Shown: piece by piece, positions 1 through 9,091 of the stretch
Numbering within the stretch: the stretch's first letter is position 1
How the letters are laid out: every line of letters starts with the position of its first letter
Assembly: GCA_023151115.1 (NCBI GenBank)
Contig: JAKLJP010000036.1
Span: 15,880 to 79,879 of the forward strand
From: Anaerolineae bacterium
GTDB lineage: Bacteria; Chloroflexota; Anaerolineae; 4572-78; J111
Direction: 5' to 3'
Length of the DNA stretch: 64,000 nucleotides
Position numbers and translations under genes: made by a program
The notes under the pieces: generated by a model
Database searches by the model: none
What the model saw: only the letters and a program-made list of their open reading frames with translations
What the model was told of the DNA's origin: nothing

Positions 1-1242
1 CGCCAAGACATATAACCCCGGAAAGGTGGGCAAGGCGTAGCGCAGGTCGCGGGTATCGGCGGGGATCAGCAGGAGATAAAACAAGACCACAAAAATCGCC
101 AGCCATTTGACCGTCCACATCGTCGGCGGCGTAGATTCAGCGGATAACTCTCGCGGCGATTTGAACCAGCCCCATTTAACTGCTGCGATAAAACCGATTA
201 AGCCCAACCACAGTGGCAGGGTACTCTTGAAAATCCAGTTGGTCGGATAAAACAGAAACCCCAACTGCGGCACGGGATTGTCAGGATAGGGCAGCAGCGA
301 AGGCGAAGGGTCATCCAGGCTTTCAAAGCCGCTGCCGGAATGAAAAAGGACTAATTGCAGCGTTTCCACCGGTGCAGCCCACAACGCCGGCCAGACTGTC
401 ACCACTGTAACCAACGCCACCCCTCCAAAAATAATCCCCTCGGTCACGGCCTGCCGCCACTCAACCCAACGACGCGGCCAGCCGCTTTCAAACAGAAGAA
501 AGAAGACTACAAAAACAAACAAATACAACGCCGTCGGTTTGGTCGCCAGGGCCAATCCGCCCCATACTCCCGCCAGCAGCAACCAGCCCATAGACCAAAT
601 CCTAAAGGTCTTAAAGACCTCTAGGGTTTGCCCACCGCTGCACCAGCGATAATACAGCAGCGTCAGAAGCGATAAATTAATGGCGACACAAACGGTCAGG
701 TCGTTATGGACCAGCCGTGACAGGCCCATAAAAAAAGGGTCAAAAGCCAGCAACAGGGCGGCCAGCAGGGCGATGGATGGCTCAACGAGTTGGCGTAATA
801 ATAAGTAAAAAGCCACCACAAATAGACTCGTCCACAAAACAAAGGCCAGGCGGGTCCAGGCATAAAAATCCAGGCTAATTCTTTCGGTTTTTTCGGGTAC
901 CAGGGCCAGATAATCGCTCAAATTGCCGGCGGGACGATCTGCGTCCAGCCAATATTTGGCGGTCAAACCCAGGCCACCCAGCCACATCGCCGGCACGCCG
1001 GAGGCAAAAGTTTCGCCCACATCCGGCGTCGCCGCTTCGGCGCTGGCCTGGGCAAAGTCGCCGGCCAAAACAGCCCGCCAAAAAAAAGCCGAGCGATAAA
1101 CCCAACGGGCCTCATCTATGGCGACAAAAGAATCCAACCCCATCACTCGTGGGGTTAAAACTACGGCAAACAAGACCAGGCTGATCAGCCAGACGGATAG
1201 ATTCTTTTGGCCCGGCAGAGTGGTCTCCACTTGTTTCCCCAT
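1..1242 (-). CDS. GT39-family membrane glycosyltransferase, C-terminus cut by window edge
   Basis: An open frame of 414 codons starts at the ATG at 1242 and runs off the left edge without a stop. The product begins MGKQVETTL and has many hydrophobic helices. An acidic IDEARW motif lies after the first helix, in the place of the catalytic loop of GT-C/PMT (GT39) enzymes, and a LLLAFDPFF segment is also present in the gene at 1395. Such enzymes transfer a sugar from a polyprenyl-phosphate carrier on the outer face of the membrane. It heads a run of same-strand glycosyltransferases. Family placement is firm; the acceptor and sugar cannot be told. Confidence 0.85.
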   Translation of the reverse strand, partial: MGKQVETTLPGQKNLSVWLISLVLFAVVLTPRVMGLDSFVAIDEARWVYRSAFFWRAVLAGDFAQASAEAATPDVGETFASGVPAMWLGGLGLTAKYWLDADRPAGNLSDYLALVPEKTERISLDFYAWTRLAFVLWTSLFVVAFYLLLRQLVEPSIALLAALLLAFDPFFMGLSRLVHNDLTVCVAINLSLLTLLYYRWCSGGQTLEVFKTFRIWSMGWLLLAGVWGGLALATKPTALYLFVFVVFFLLFESGWPRRWVEWRQAVTEGIIFGGVALVTVVTVWPALWAAPVETLQLVLFHSGSGFESLDDPSPSLLPYPDNPVPQLGFLFYPTNWIFKSTLPLWLGLIGFIAAVKWGWFKSPRELSAESTPPTMWTVKWLAIFVVLFYLLLIPADTRDLRYALPTFPGLYVLA

Positions 1243-1279
1243 GCTTGATACTTTTAAGAGTTGCACAGTTGGCTAAAAT

Positions 1280-1372
1280 CATGTCATTTTGACCGAAGGG
1301 AGAAATCTTTCTAAATTCGCCTTGCGTGCAAAACGTTCAGGGATTTCTCGGCCTCTGGCCTCGACATGACGT
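1280..1372. repeat. Dispersed palindromic repeat, CATTTCGACC family, copy 1
   Basis: The left arm reads TGTCATTTTGACCGAAGG then GAGAAATC. The right arm reads GGATTTCTCG then CTCGACATGACG. Further copies lie at 27765, 30784 and, in part, 63889. All copies are intergenic and can fold into one long hairpin. Confidence 0.8.
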
Positions 1373-1394
1373 GTGAGCCCATTAACTCGTAACT

Positions 1395-3416
1395 TTACTC
1401 CACCCGAATCAATGGGTCTTTCTCAGAAATCGCAAATTCGGCCATAGCAGCGCCACTTTCATTTTGTAACGCGGCAGCAAAACGATAGTCACCCGCAGGT
1501 AGATCAGCCGGCAGAGCCAACTCGCCGGGCCACTCGACAATACTGCCGGCCTGCCACTCGCCTTTCCAGGGCAGCGAACGCCAGCTTCCGTAATTTGTCC
1601 CGGCTACGGGATTGGCCAAAGATACTCCCATCCTTGTTTTTTCCGGCAGAGGGCCAAGTACCCGCAGAAACAGGGTCACACCGACGGTCTCCCCGGGCGA
1701 TAATCTACCCTGGTCGGTGGCAATCTTGTAAGCCAACAACTGGGCGACGCCCTCAATTTTTGGCCCGCCGCTGGCGCTCTGGGCCGCGGGCGCTTTGTAA
1801 ACTTCAACCCAGTTGATGCCGTTCTGCCCCGATAGGCTGCCCAACAACCCCACCTTGACGCTGAAAACCGGCTCACCCGTCCGAAAATAGTTAACCAGTT
1901 CCGGGTAGGGTTTCTGGCGCTGCCATTGATTGATATAAAACACCACGTAATCGGCTGAAAGCTGGCCCCGGCCATCATCGGAAAAACTGGTCCGCTGCCC
2001 GGCAAAATAGAGCTGAAAAATATCGCTGTACCAGCTTGAAACGGTCAGCGTTTCGGCTCCGGGCAGGCTGTTCAAATAAGCGGCAGCCTGTTCCAGCCCC
2101 TCGCCCCAACCCACCGGGAGCTGTCGGGCGGCCTGTTCAACCCCGCCCAGCAGCGGATTGTAGTACGTAAGATAATAGGGCGCGGCCAAAATAGCAAAAA
2201 TGAGGTGAAGGATAACCAGCCCCGCCAGCAGCGGGGCAGCCAACCGGCGCAGCCAGGTAAAATTCTGCCAGTTCTGCCAGGTCCACCCGAAACCCTGTGC
2301 CGCCCAAAAAAGCAGCGGCGGAATAACGGCGATGACATAACGATCCAGCTTTTTGGGGCTGAGATTGGCCAGCAGGATAATAAAGACGATAAATCCTAAA
2401 TTAATCAGGGCAATGGTTAGCTCAGGGGATTGAAGCCTTTTTTTCCTAAACCCCGTCACCACAAGCCAGACCACACTCAAGACCAGGCCGACCATCACCA
2501 CCGGCGTCAGGCGAAAGGCAATGGCATACGGATAAAACCAGGGGCCGGGGTCATCGAGAACCTGGCCCATAAAAAAAGCGTCGTGGCCCTCGCCCAATTC
2601 GCCTACCTCGAACGAGTCACCGTACATTTGCTGCAACGTGGCCGCCGGGGCCACCCACAGAGCCGGCCAGAGTAGAAAGACCACGGTCAGGGCGATGCCT
2701 CCCCACAGCGCCAGCAACCCCATCCAGCGGCGCACGGCGGCTGCGCCGTATTTGGGCCAGTCAAAAGCCAGGGCGACCAGTCCCAACCCGCCAATAAATA
2801 AGCCGATGATTGGCGCGGGCAGTTTGGTCAGCAGGGCCAGGCCGGCCAACACGGCAGAAAAGATGAAAGATGAAGGATGAAGGATGAAGGATTCTTGGAG
2901 TCTTTCAGTCCTCATTCCATTTAAGAAGGAGAGCAGGGAGAGAAACATCAACACAGCGGTAATGGCATCGCCGTTGAGAATGCGGGCATGAGCGATAAAA
3001 AAGGGATCGAAAGCCAACAGCAGCGCAGCCAACAAAGCAACCTGCCCGGCGACCAACTTGCGCCCTAGCCTATAAACGCCCGCAATCCCCAGTGAGGTCA
3101 GCAGCACCGGGGTGAGCCGCAGCCAGCCGATGGAATCAGGCAAATGTTCCACCTGACTTTGGACGCATTGAGCCAGGTCTGGGCTGGGCAAGCAGAGACT
3201 CCACAGAGTCAAGGCCCCACCCCAGGCCAGGGTGACGCCCGGAAAAAAGTGCCAGTAGGTTTGAGCCAGGTCGCCCGAACTCAAGGCCAGTAAAAACTGC
3301 GCCGCGCCTTCAGCCCATTTGACCTCATCAATGGTCAGAAATCCGCCCAGCGCGTAGAGGCGGGGGAGGAGCGCTGCCAAAAAAATAAGAAACGTGAAAC
3401 GTGAGGCGTGATTCAT
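1395..3416 (-). CDS. GT39-family membrane glycosyltransferase
   Basis: The product has 673 residues. About ten or more hydrophobic helices cover roughly residues 8-415, followed by a soluble extracytoplasmic part and a C-terminal beta-rich region (about 545-673). The first loop holds TIDEVKW (D30, E31), the expected GT-C catalytic acid position. It overlaps the upstream gene (3413-5347) by 4 bases (ATGA type), so the two are co-transcribed. Two stretches look repeat-derived: the N-terminus MNHASRFTF is encoded by the CACGTTTCACG-type intergenic word, and FILHPSSFIF (177-186) comes from a tandem GATGAAG run at about 2860-2895. Substrate is unknown. Confidence 0.88.
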   Translation of the reverse strand: MNHASRFTFLIFLAALLPRLYALGGFLTIDEVKWAEGAAQFLLALSSGDLAQTYWHFFPGVTLAWGGALTLWSLCLPSPDLAQCVQSQVEHLPDSIGWLRLTPVLLTSLGIAGVYRLGRKLVAGQVALLAALLLAFDPFFIAHARILNGDAITAVLMFLSLLSFLNGMRTERLQESFILHPSSFIFSAVLAGLALLTKLPAPIIGLFIGGLGLVALAFDWPKYGAAAVRRWMGLLALWGGIALTVVFLLWPALWVAPAATLQQMYGDSFEVGELGEGHDAFFMGQVLDDPGPWFYPYAIAFRLTPVVMVGLVLSVVWLVVTGFRKKRLQSPELTIALINLGFIVFIILLANLSPKKLDRYVIAVIPPLLFWAAQGFGWTWQNWQNFTWLRRLAAPLLAGLVILHLIFAILAAPYYLTYYNPLLGGVEQAARQLPVGWGEGLEQAAAYLNSLPGAETLTVSSWYSDIFQLYFAGQRTSFSDDGRGQLSADYVVFYINQWQRQKPYPELVNYFRTGEPVFSVKVGLLGSLSGQNGINWVEVYKAPAAQSASGGPKIEGVAQLLAYKIATDQGRLSPGETVGVTLFLRVLGPLPEKTRMGVSLANPVAGTNYGSWRSLPWKGEWQAGSIVEWPGELALPADLPAGDYRFAAALQNESGAAMAEFAISEKDPLIRVE

Positions 3417-5347
3417 GGTATCACCAGCGGCCCCAGGATGAGGGCATTTTCGCCGGAGGTATCTCCTTGCAGTGGTAGACGTTCCAGGGTGGCGGGGCGA
3501 TACAGGCCGATGTACAGGTTGTAACTGCCAGGGGGTAAGTCTGCGGGCAGAGGCAGCCAGACGACTTCTTGAACGACCGCTCCGGCGGGCCAGCTTGAAG
3601 TAGGGATCAAACCCTGGTAGGGTTGGTGGTCGGCGCTGGCCAGGGTGTTATTGGCCGCATCACGAAGCTGGACAAAGATGGCGTAATCTTCGGTGGGCGC
3701 GGCCTGAGCCTGCCACACCAGGGTCAGCGAGACACGCTCGCCGGGCGAAGCTTCGCCCGGCAGGGTATAGCCGTGAAAAAGGATTTGTCCATCAAAATCG
3801 GCTGCCAACGGTGTGGCCGGACGCGGGTCGGTGGTGATTTTGGCAAAGTATAAATCATCTTCGCCGTAATGAAATCGGCCCAGGTAATTCTGCTTCACCC
3901 AATCCATATAATCCGGCAAATATTGGGTAATCCGGTTAGAAACGGCAGCGACCAATTGGCAGTCAAATTGATCACTGATGGCAATAAGTTCTGTGGTGGT
4001 TAAAGCCCCGGATTCGAGGCGATTGGTCGAGACTTCGGCCAGGGATGGGGGAGCCATGCGCCCGCTCCAATAAAGCAGCGGCATATCATCGGAAATCAAA
4101 CAATCCCCCGGCGCGGTCACGTTTTTGATAAAGGCCAGCGCCTCGACTTCGTCCGGTGGTGGTTGAGGAACTGCTGCCTTAGCCTGAAACATGGTAATTG
4201 CTGCCGGAATCTGCCAGGCATAGAGGCCAAGCAGCAAAACAAAACCAATCCCGGCCGCCATTTTGGATTTTGGATTTTGAATTGCCCTTTCGGGCGTAGG
4301 TTTTGGAGAGATTACTAAATCGCAAATCGTGAGGCCGCCCAAAATCGCCAGCGGGGGGATTAGAATTAGAAAATGCTTGTAGCGAATAGGGTTGTGAAAG
4401 GCCAGCATTGCCAGCGCCAACACCAACCAGCCCAGCAGCAACCATCGGCCCACCTGCCGGCGCGCCCAGGCTGTCCCCAGGCCCAGCAGCCCCAGCACCA
4501 CCAGCACCGTATCCTCCTGGACAAACATCAAACCGCGCTCATAACGCGGCGGCCAGAAAGCTTCCGCTTCGGTGGCAGCCGCCCTGGCCCCCAGACGTTG
4601 AGCCACCACTTGCTGCACCAGCGACTCGACATTAAAGGCCGAAATGAGGATGAAAGCCGGCAGCAGCAGGGCGAGACCCCAGATGAGCAGATCGGTGAGG
4701 AGAGACGTGAAACGTGAAACGTTATCAGAATAATACCACCGGGCCAGTAAAATTAAAGGGATCAGCAATGCGACGAAGGGGGAAAGGAGTTTGGTCAACA
4801 GGCTGGCAGCCAAGCACAGGCCAGATAGGATCAGCAATATTCGCCGCCGGGGGATGGAGCGGTCCACCTCATCGCCGGCCAGCCAGGCCAGCCAGATGGC
4901 CCACACCGACCAGGCCACCGAGGGAAACTCGGCCAGGATGGCCCGCGAGGGCTCGATTAACACCGGCGAGGACAGGGTCAGAAAAGCAGCGACGAGGCCG
5001 GCCAGATTTCCGGCCAGCCTCCGCGCCAGCAGCGCAATCCCGACTGCGCCAAACAAAGTATAGAGCACGCTAAACCAGCGCTGCGCCACTTCGGAGGGCC
5101 AGAGCTGCCAGACGGCATTAATCGTCAGGGGGTAAAGGGGCGGGTAAGTAAGGTAAACCTCGGTATAGGGCTGGTACCCGGCTGAAAGCAAGCGCAGCCA
5201 CATCAGGTGAATCCCTTCATCCGGCGAAAGAGGAAAGCTGGTTAGAAAATAAGCCCGAAGAATTACCGCTGCCAGGATAAGGATAAGCAAACCTGGCCAG
5301 AAAGGATTGACCCGTTGAATTGTGAGGTTGGTTGGTTGAGATGACAA
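3413..5347 (-). CDS. GT39-family membrane glycosyltransferase
   Basis: The product has 644 residues. A polytopic region covers about residues 15-390 and a soluble C-terminal beta domain covers about 500-644, similar in build to the downstream gene. The first loop carries PLSPDEGIH, a GT-C acidic motif, followed by TYPPLYPL. It is the first gene of a two-gene overlapping unit with the gene at 1395-3416. Two segments match intergenic repeat words in frame: AIQNPKSKM (about residues 353-361, from a TGGATTT tandem) and NVSRFTSLL (from ACGTGAA tandems near 4696-4728). Both fall between predicted helices. Confidence 0.88.
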   Translation of the reverse strand: MSSQPTNLTIQRVNPFWPGLLILILAAVILRAYFLTSFPLSPDEGIHLMWLRLLSAGYQPYTEVYLTYPPLYPLTINAVWQLWPSEVAQRWFSVLYTLFGAVGIALLARRLAGNLAGLVAAFLTLSSPVLIEPSRAILAEFPSVAWSVWAIWLAWLAGDEVDRSIPRRRILLILSGLCLAASLLTKLLSPFVALLIPLILLARWYYSDNVSRFTSLLTDLLIWGLALLLPAFILISAFNVESLVQQVVAQRLGARAAATEAEAFWPPRYERGLMFVQEDTVLVVLGLLGLGTAWARRQVGRWLLLGWLVLALAMLAFHNPIRYKHFLILIPPLAILGGLTICDLVISPKPTPERAIQNPKSKMAAGIGFVLLLGLYAWQIPAAITMFQAKAAVPQPPPDEVEALAFIKNVTAPGDCLISDDMPLLYWSGRMAPPSLAEVSTNRLESGALTTTELIAISDQFDCQLVAAVSNRITQYLPDYMDWVKQNYLGRFHYGEDDLYFAKITTDPRPATPLAADFDGQILFHGYTLPGEASPGERVSLTLVWQAQAAPTEDYAIFVQLRDAANNTLASADHQPYQGLIPTSSWPAGAVVQEVVWLPLPADLPPGSYNLYIGLYRPATLERLPLQGDTSGENALILGPLVIP

Positions 5348-5383
5348 AATTTTTACTTAAGCTCGCTGATTTTATAAACATTT

Positions 5384-5471
5384 AGAGCCTATCCGAATAA
5401 TCCCGTAGGTGACGCATCCCTTATGTCACCGGCTGGTATAGGGATGCCAACCTATTTTTCGGATAGGCTCT
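5384..5471. mobile_element. MITE-like element, type A, copy 1
   Basis: This is an 88-bp element with perfect 14-bp terminal inverted repeats AGAGCCTATCCGAA / TTCGGATAGGCTCT. Its core is itself palindromic (GACGCATCCC and GGGATGCC arms). A near-identical 91-bp copy lies at 52350-52440. It has no coding capacity. Its right end supplies the last codons and stop of the SGNH gene at 5452. Confidence 0.85.
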
Positions 5472-6573
5472 TACTGCTTGCGGCTATTTCGGGCAAAGCC
5501 ATTAATTGTTCATATAAAACATCGGCCACATATTGATTGCCTTTGACGGTATAATGCCCGGCTGCACCCTGGTAATCAATCTCTCCCTTTTGGATAAAGA
5601 GAGAGTCCAACTCTCCGGCGGGCAAACCTTTAAAAGTGTCAACCAGATCGAGCAACGGCACACTTTGCCGCTCTGCCGCTGTGTGAATAACTTGCCGCCA
5701 GTGGTCCAAATCATCATCTGTAAAATCCTGGCCGGGCAGATAAACCAGCACCAGGGTGCTATTTTTGGCCTGGTTGAGCTTTATCAGGTCTGCCAATATT
5801 TTGGCAGCAACCACCTCCGGCGAACTTTCCTCGGCAACCGGCTGCTTGGGCGAGGCAGTCTCCGGCTCTGACAGAAAAAACGAGCGTAAAAGCCGGGTTG
5901 ATTTTAGATCGTCAATTGCTTCCTGATTTTGAGTCAACCAGGGCAGGTAGAAGGATCGCCAGGGGACCGGCACATTGGTCACCAGCAAAGTATCGTTTTG
6001 TACCTTCAAAAGCGGTTTGCCATACCCATTAAATTCGTCACGCTGCATACGTTCGAAATCGGTGGTAATAAAAGCAAACAGGTGAATATCGTGGTCTAAT
6101 TTCTGGCCGTCCCGCTTGTACCAGAGATAAGCCTGGTCAACCCCGTAGCCGCCCTGGCCCATATTAACCGTTTCCAGGCGTTTGTCTCTGGCGGCCAGCA
6201 GTTGGCACCAGGTATGGTCGTTGTCAACCCCATAGCCAAAGGTAAAAGAGTCGCCTGAGCAAATGAGTCGCAGTTTGTTATCAGGGATCTGCGGACTGAA
6301 ATCCTGCTTACTGCGGAACCCCTGGCTGTTGGTTTGCAAATAAATGCCGGGGCCATACATATCGGCCAGGTAGAGATTGGGGGTATTTACCCAACCCAGC
6401 AGTTCATCATACTGGGTGTGCCGTCTTTCGGCCAGGCTTTGGTTGGCCGCAACCTCTTTAAAGAAAAGGGTAAAACTGGCTGTTCCTTCACACAAGGCCA
6501 GGAGCAGCAGCACTACCGCGATATTAAAAATGAGCCACAGCCCTACCTTGCGGACCCGATTCGGGACGTTCAT
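5452..6573 (-). CDS. SGNH/GDSL-hydrolase-like membrane-anchored protein
   Basis: The product has 373 residues with one N-terminal membrane helix (about 10-28) and a soluble domain. Block I is GDSFTFGYG (Ser109), and a GHYTVKGNQ segment near the C-terminus places His340 where the SGNH catalytic His lies. This combination (one anchor plus an AlgX/AlgJ-like SGNH fold) is common in O-acetylation or deacetylation of exported glycans, which fits its glycosyltransferase neighbours; that role is inferred. The final residues KSLSEK and the stop codon are encoded by the type A MITE-like element, so the native C-terminus was replaced or extended. Confidence 0.75.
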   Translation of the reverse strand: MNVPNRVRKVGLWLIFNIAVVLLLLALCEGTASFTLFFKEVAANQSLAERRHTQYDELLGWVNTPNLYLADMYGPGIYLQTNSQGFRSKQDFSPQIPDNKLRLICSGDSFTFGYGVDNDHTWCQLLAARDKRLETVNMGQGGYGVDQAYLWYKRDGQKLDHDIHLFAFITTDFERMQRDEFNGYGKPLLKVQNDTLLVTNVPVPWRSFYLPWLTQNQEAIDDLKSTRLLRSFFLSEPETASPKQPVAEESSPEVVAAKILADLIKLNQAKNSTLVLVYLPGQDFTDDDLDHWRQVIHTAAERQSVPLLDLVDTFKGLPAGELDSLFIQKGEIDYQGAAGHYTVKGNQYVADVLYEQLMALPEIAASSKSLSEK

Positions 6574-6745
6574 AAATTGCCCGGCACTTTCAAGCTTTAA
6601 TCAACCTGCATTATATCTGCGACGCTGATAGGGGCAAGTCTAAGAATTTTGGGTTTGGCAGGTAGAGGGATTGCCAGATTAGGGGCGCTGTAGTAGGATA
6701 GGCCCTGGTCTAATAACTACATTCCTCAAAAATTTACCAAAGTTG

Positions 6746-9091
6746 ATGCACACAAGCGACTTTACCCTGGCTGCATTTTTAGCCCTACTTTTGTTTGGCA
6801 TTTATATGTTCACCTTCGATGGGACTCTGCACAGCACAGATGGTCTTTCTATGCTGGCTGTGGCCGAAAATATGGTCAAACATGGTCGCTTTGACACGCG
6901 CCAATTGGAAAATTGGGAAAATGTGTTTTTGGGGATCAATAACCAACCTTTTTCTAAGTACCCGATTGGCCCGACCTTGTTGATGCTCCCGTTTGTCGCC
7001 CTGGCTTTGGTTATCCCTCAATTAGGCTTGATCCAAACCACCCTGGTGTTGATGCCTTTAGCGACTGCCTTAACCGCCCCTTACGTCTATTTAAGCGCCC
7101 GGCGGCTGGGTTACGCGCCCAAAACAGGTATGGTTCTAACCCTGCTGGCCGGTTTAGCGACAATGGCCTGGCCGCGCACCCGTGATTTGGTCGCCGATCC
7201 CCTCATCCTCTGGAGTTTTACGGCGGCGTTTTACTACGCCTTAGCCTATCGCCAGCAAGGGCGCCGGCGCCATCCGACGCTACTGGGCTTGACGTTAAGC
7301 CTGGCCGTGCTGCATAAAGTGACCAATCTTGTAGTTGTGCCCTTTTTCTTCTGGTATATGGCTGCTCCGGCGGGCCGCCTGTTTGATTTGAAATCCCTCA
7401 AAAAACACAAGCCGGCTCTGGCGATTGCCGGGGCCGCTTGGGCCAGCTGTCTGCTTATCATCGGCGGCTATAACTTGGTCCGCTTCAACAGCCTGGTCGA
7501 GACCGGGTACGAAAGGCTTTTTACCACCCCCCTTTGGCTTGGCTTTAGCGGCTTTCTCATCAGTCCTTATAAAAGCATTTTCTTATACACACCCTTGCTC
7601 ATTTTGATCCCTTTTAGCCTTAAACCAGCCTGGCAACGACACCGGCATGAAGTGGTATTTATCCTGGCCTTGCTTCTCAGCCAGATGCTTCTCTTTGGGG
7701 CCTGGCACGATTGGGGTGGCGGCGAAAGTTGGGGGCCGCGATTCCTGATGCCGCTGCACAGTCTGCTCTTACTGCTCCTGTTACCCTTCATCGAGCGGGC
7801 GCTGCAACCGGGGCAGTGGCGCTGGCAAATGGGTCTCATCTTTTTTAGCGGCTTGAGTTTATGGCTACAGCTTTTGGCAATTTCGGCCCGCGATTACGTC
7901 TATCTTGACGCCGAAAATTACTGGTCTCCCCCGCCCAGCCCCTCGCTGTGGGGTGAACTCAGTTGGACCAGGCCCGACCAGTGGCCGATTTGGGGTCATT
8001 GGCTGCGCTTTGAGGTGGATAACATTCCGGTCATCTGGCGCTGGCAGTGGGGCGAGATCAGCCACTTTGATGGGTTGACCCTTCTGGCGGCCTTGTTTAT
8101 TGTAACTTTGGCCTTAGTTGGGATAGCCTTAAGCTCTGGGGGACAGGCCGCAGCAAAACTATTCGCTTTCCAGAAACCTGTTCTGGGGAGCGTCTGGCTG
8201 GTAGCACTTGGCTGTGTTGCTGTCATGCTGGTGCGCAGTTACCATGACCCTCATTCTATTGAAGAACCTGAGGAAACCGACGAATACTGGCCGGCCTACA
8301 GCGCCCTGCTGGCCGACCTGCCGCAACTGGCAACGAAGCGTGATGCCGTTATCTTCACCGACAGTCGCTATGACTTTTACCTGTTTAATGCCGACAAATC
8401 GTTCACGCAGCGATTTATGGTCGCTAATCCTAAGCAAACCCAGTTATTAGAAGCTATACCCCACTTGATCCAGGCACAGGCCAGCACAAGCCGCATCTGG
8501 TTGGTCACCGACCCGCTTGACAACGGGCAACTTGCCTATGCTACCGAAATATGGCTGCGCGCCCACTCCCATCCTAAAAACACCTACATCTTTGGCAACA
8601 GTGTCCGTCTAACTGCCTTTGAACCGCTACAGCCCGTCTCTCATTGGACAGCTATTCCTGCTAAGCCTCCAATGACAGCTCTACTTGAACCCGACAAATA
8701 CGAATTTGAAGATATTGCCGGATTATTGGGCTGGAACTGGTCAAGCCTTGACCCGGCAAAGTCCTCTGTCCTGGAAACAGGCCAAACCTATCCTTTTGAA
8801 CTTTACTGGATTTACCAGGGCAAAGCGCCCCAGGACACATTTTTTGCCCGCCTGCTTGACCCCACCGGCCAAACCGCCCTCCAGGTATTGCTGCCCAGTG
8901 ACACCGACCACCACTTGACCCTCGGCCAACTCATGATCGAGCAAACAAAAATCTCCATCCCGGCCAAACTCGCCCCCGGCCTTTATCAGCTCCAGCTTGG
9001 TTTTTCAACATCCGCCGTTGCTGGCGGCGAACTCACCTTTGATCCCCCTACCGAGCTAACCGAAATTAGGATTATCAACGGTCGGGGCTAA
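6746..9091 (+). CDS. GT39-like large membrane glycosyltransferase
   Basis: The product has 781 residues from the ATG at 6746; a TTG lies directly before it. It starts MHTSDFTLA, then HSTDGLSML with an acidic first-loop motif, then about ten helices to about residue 500, then a soluble C-terminal region with a beta-sandwich-like end. It is a clear paralogue of the protein at 43723-46143: both share the order S-(S/T)-D-G-L-x-M, a GLATMAWP/GLCTLAWP helix and a W-G-P-R-F-(L/M) motif. Compared with that paralogue it lacks the repeat-encoded loop inserts. It is convergent with the App1-like gene, overlapping by 17 bases at the 3' ends. Confidence 0.82.
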   Translation: MHTSDFTLAAFLALLLFGIYMFTFDGTLHSTDGLSMLAVAENMVKHGRFDTRQLENWENVFLGINNQPFSKYPIGPTLLMLPFVALALVIPQLGLIQTTLVLMPLATALTAPYVYLSARRLGYAPKTGMVLTLLAGLATMAWPRTRDLVADPLILWSFTAAFYYALAYRQQGRRRHPTLLGLTLSLAVLHKVTNLVVVPFFFWYMAAPAGRLFDLKSLKKHKPALAIAGAAWASCLLIIGGYNLVRFNSLVETGYERLFTTPLWLGFSGFLISPYKSIFLYTPLLILIPFSLKPAWQRHRHEVVFILALLLSQMLLFGAWHDWGGGESWGPRFLMPLHSLLLLLLLPFIERALQPGQWRWQMGLIFFSGLSLWLQLLAISARDYVYLDAENYWSPPPSPSLWGELSWTRPDQWPIWGHWLRFEVDNIPVIWRWQWGEISHFDGLTLLAALFIVTLALVGIALSSGGQAAAKLFAFQKPVLGSVWLVALGCVAVMLVRSYHDPHSIEEPEETDEYWPAYSALLADLPQLATKRDAVIFTDSRYDFYLFNADKSFTQRFMVANPKQTQLLEAIPHLIQAQASTSRIWLVTDPLDNGQLAYATEIWLRAHSHPKNTYIFGNSVRLTAFEPLQPVSHWTAIPAKPPMTALLEPDKYEFEDIAGLLGWNWSSLDPAKSSVLETGQTYPFELYWIYQGKAPQDTFFARLLDPTGQTALQVLLPSDTDHHLTLGQLMIEQTKISIPAKLAPGLYQLQLGFSTSAVAGGELTFDPPTELTEIRIINGRG

